The notes under the pieces: model-generated
Told to the model about the DNA's origin: nothing
What the model saw: only the letters and a program-made list of their open reading frames with translations
Databases searched by the model: none
Shown: positions 6,116-8,711 of the stretch, in pieces
Layout of the letters: each line of letters begins with the position of its first letter
Numbering within the stretch: the stretch's first letter is position 1
Translations under genes and position numbers: made by a program
DNA from: Accumulibacter sp.
Lineage (GTDB): Bacteria; Pseudomonadota; Gammaproteobacteria; Burkholderiales; Rhodocyclaceae
Direction: 5' to 3'
DNA: 8,711 nucleotides
Assembly (NCBI GenBank): GCA_031276375.1
Contig: JAISNE010000315.1
Coordinates: 1-8,711 of the forward strand

Positions 6116-7090
6116 ATGGTCGATGCAAAACTGGATTTCGAGCTTCCTCCCCTGCTGAGCGCGCGGCTTGCCGACGAAGATCCGGCGGTTCGCAGAATCG
6201 CGGTGCGCGAGGTGAACGACGAATTCGACAGCGAAGGGCTTGCCGTTTACCTGCGCGCGTCGCGCGACCCGTCCGCCGAGGTGCGGCTGGAGGCGGCACG
6301 GGCGCTCGAAGGCATCGGCGCGCTTCCGGCGGTGGAAAGCCTGCTGGCGCTTTTGGACGACGCGGACGCCGAGGTGCGTCAGGCGGCGGCGTTGTCCTTG
6401 GCCGAATTGCGCGATGGCGAGGGCGGAGCTTCGTTGGTGAGGGCATTGGCGTCCTCCGAAGGCGTGTCGCGCGCGGCGATCCTGAGCGGCCTGCGCAAAT
6501 TGCGCGAGCCGGCGGCGCTGGCGCCGGCGATTGCCGCGCTGGACGAACCGCTGTCCCTGGTGCGGCGCGAGGCCATCGGCGTGCTGGCGTATTTGCGCGA
6601 TGCGCGGGCCATCGCGGCGATTGCCGGGCGAATCACCGACCCGTCGCCGGAAGTACGCCGGGCGGCGGCTGGCGCGCTTGGTTTCGCGGAAGCCGATGCC
6701 AGGCCCGTCGCGCGCAAGGCATTGCTGGGCGCGTTGCGGGACACGGACTGGGAAGTGCGCGAGGCGGCGGCGGTCACGCTCGGCAAACTGCTCGATCCGG
6801 CCAGCGCCGAAGGGTTGATCGAAGCACTTTTACTGGACGAGTATTGGCAAGTTCGCCTCAAGGCCGCCAATGCCCTGGGATTGCTCAAGGCGCGGGCGGC
6901 CGTTCCAGCACTGTCGAAGGCGCTCGATCACGCGATGAGCAATCTGCGCAAGGAGGCGGCGAACGCCCTGGAAGCGGTCGGCGATAGATCCGTGTTGCCG
7001 GAACTGCAAAGGCTGGCGACATGCGATCCCGATCTCGATGTGCGCAAGGCGGCGCAACGCATCGTGAATGCCTGGCAAGCGAACCATTGA
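6116..7090 (+). CDS. HEAT-repeat protein
   Basis: A 324-aa protein built almost entirely of about ten helical repeats of roughly 31 residues. The repeating core is D-x4-VR-x2-AA-x-ALG, seen near residues 20, 51, 81, 112, 143, 175, 209, 241, 271 and 304. This is the HEAT (PBS lyase-type HEAT) pattern. Such solenoids act as scaffolds or, in phycobilisome biology, as chromophore lyases; there is no catalytic motif to prefer an enzymatic role here. The ATG at 6116 lies 4 nt after the ferredoxin stop and has no clear SD, so translation is probably coupled. The frame is open further upstream to 6026, but that part lies inside the ferredoxin gene. Its place between the soluble redox pair and the membrane Fe-S protein suggests an assembly or docking role. 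Cytosolic. Function inferred only. Confidence 0.88.
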   Translation: MVDAKLDFELPPLLSARLADEDPAVRRIAVREVNDEFDSEGLAVYLRASRDPSAEVRLEAARALEGIGALPAVESLLALLDDADAEVRQAAALSLAELRDGEGGASLVRALASSEGVSRAAILSGLRKLREPAALAPAIAALDEPLSLVRREAIGVLAYLRDARAIAAIAGRITDPSPEVRRAAAGALGFAEADARPVARKALLGALRDTDWEVREAAAVTLGKLLDPASAEGLIEALLLDEYWQVRLKAANALGLLKARAAVPALSKALDHAMSNLRKEAANALEAVGDRSVLPELQRLATCDPDLDVRKAAQRIVNAWQANH

Positions 7091-7103
7091 ATCCGGAGAG
7101 CGC

Positions 7104-8711
<1,608 letters not shown>

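Noticed and set aside
6114..6888. Minus-strand frames opposite the HEAT gene
   Set aside because: Arg/Ser/Ala/Pro-rich translations typical of shadows of a GC-rich repetitive gene.

Overview
The window looks like chromosomal DNA of a GC-rich Gram-negative bacterium, most likely a beta- or gammaproteobacterium. The reasons are the codon bias, the VapB/VapC pair, a HutC-type GntR regulator, an Allochromatium-type dicluster ferredoxin, and dispersed palindromic repeats of the 'GTCATTCCCGCG' class known from Neisseria and other proteobacteria. No gene identifies the genus. No rRNA, tRNA or CRISPR array was seen.

Left part (1-2700), accessory in character. A bipartite inverted repeat (73-115) and an unassigned stretch lead to a minus-strand vapBC toxin-antitoxin operon (toxin 271-702, antitoxin 699-944, ATGA overlap). 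It has a palindromic operator candidate upstream and a weak terminator candidate downstream. A gene-free stretch (945-1588) is packed with three kinds of dispersed repeat. Then comes a plus-strand gene for a DUF4214 protein (1589-2671), whose ribosome-binding site and start codon are duplicated in tandem and in frame.

Middle (2672-3339), non-coding: a tandem 11-bp repeat, a long hairpin of the dRS3-like 'CCCGTCATTCCCGCG' class, and a 14-bp palindrome upstream of the regulator gene.

Right part (3340-8711), one plus-strand co-directional block: a GntR/HutC regulator; a 579-aa flavoprotein related to the alpha subunit of dissimilatory APS reductase (AprA) and to fumarate reductase; a 78-aa two-cluster ferredoxin; a 324-aa protein made almost wholly of HEAT repeats; a multi-spanning NapH/NosR/CcoG-like iron-sulfur membrane protein; and a second dicluster ferredoxin cut by the window edge. 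Spacing is very tight from the flavoprotein to the membrane protein (ATGA overlap, 4 nt, then an overlap or 13 nt), so these are almost certainly one operon. The simplest reading is a regulated redox module. A soluble FAD enzyme would exchange electrons with a small ferredoxin, the membrane Fe-S protein would link this to the quinone pool or an external ferredoxin, and the HEAT protein would act as scaffold or maturation factor. The substrate cannot be told from the sequence. This module is the main candidate for an undescribed system here.
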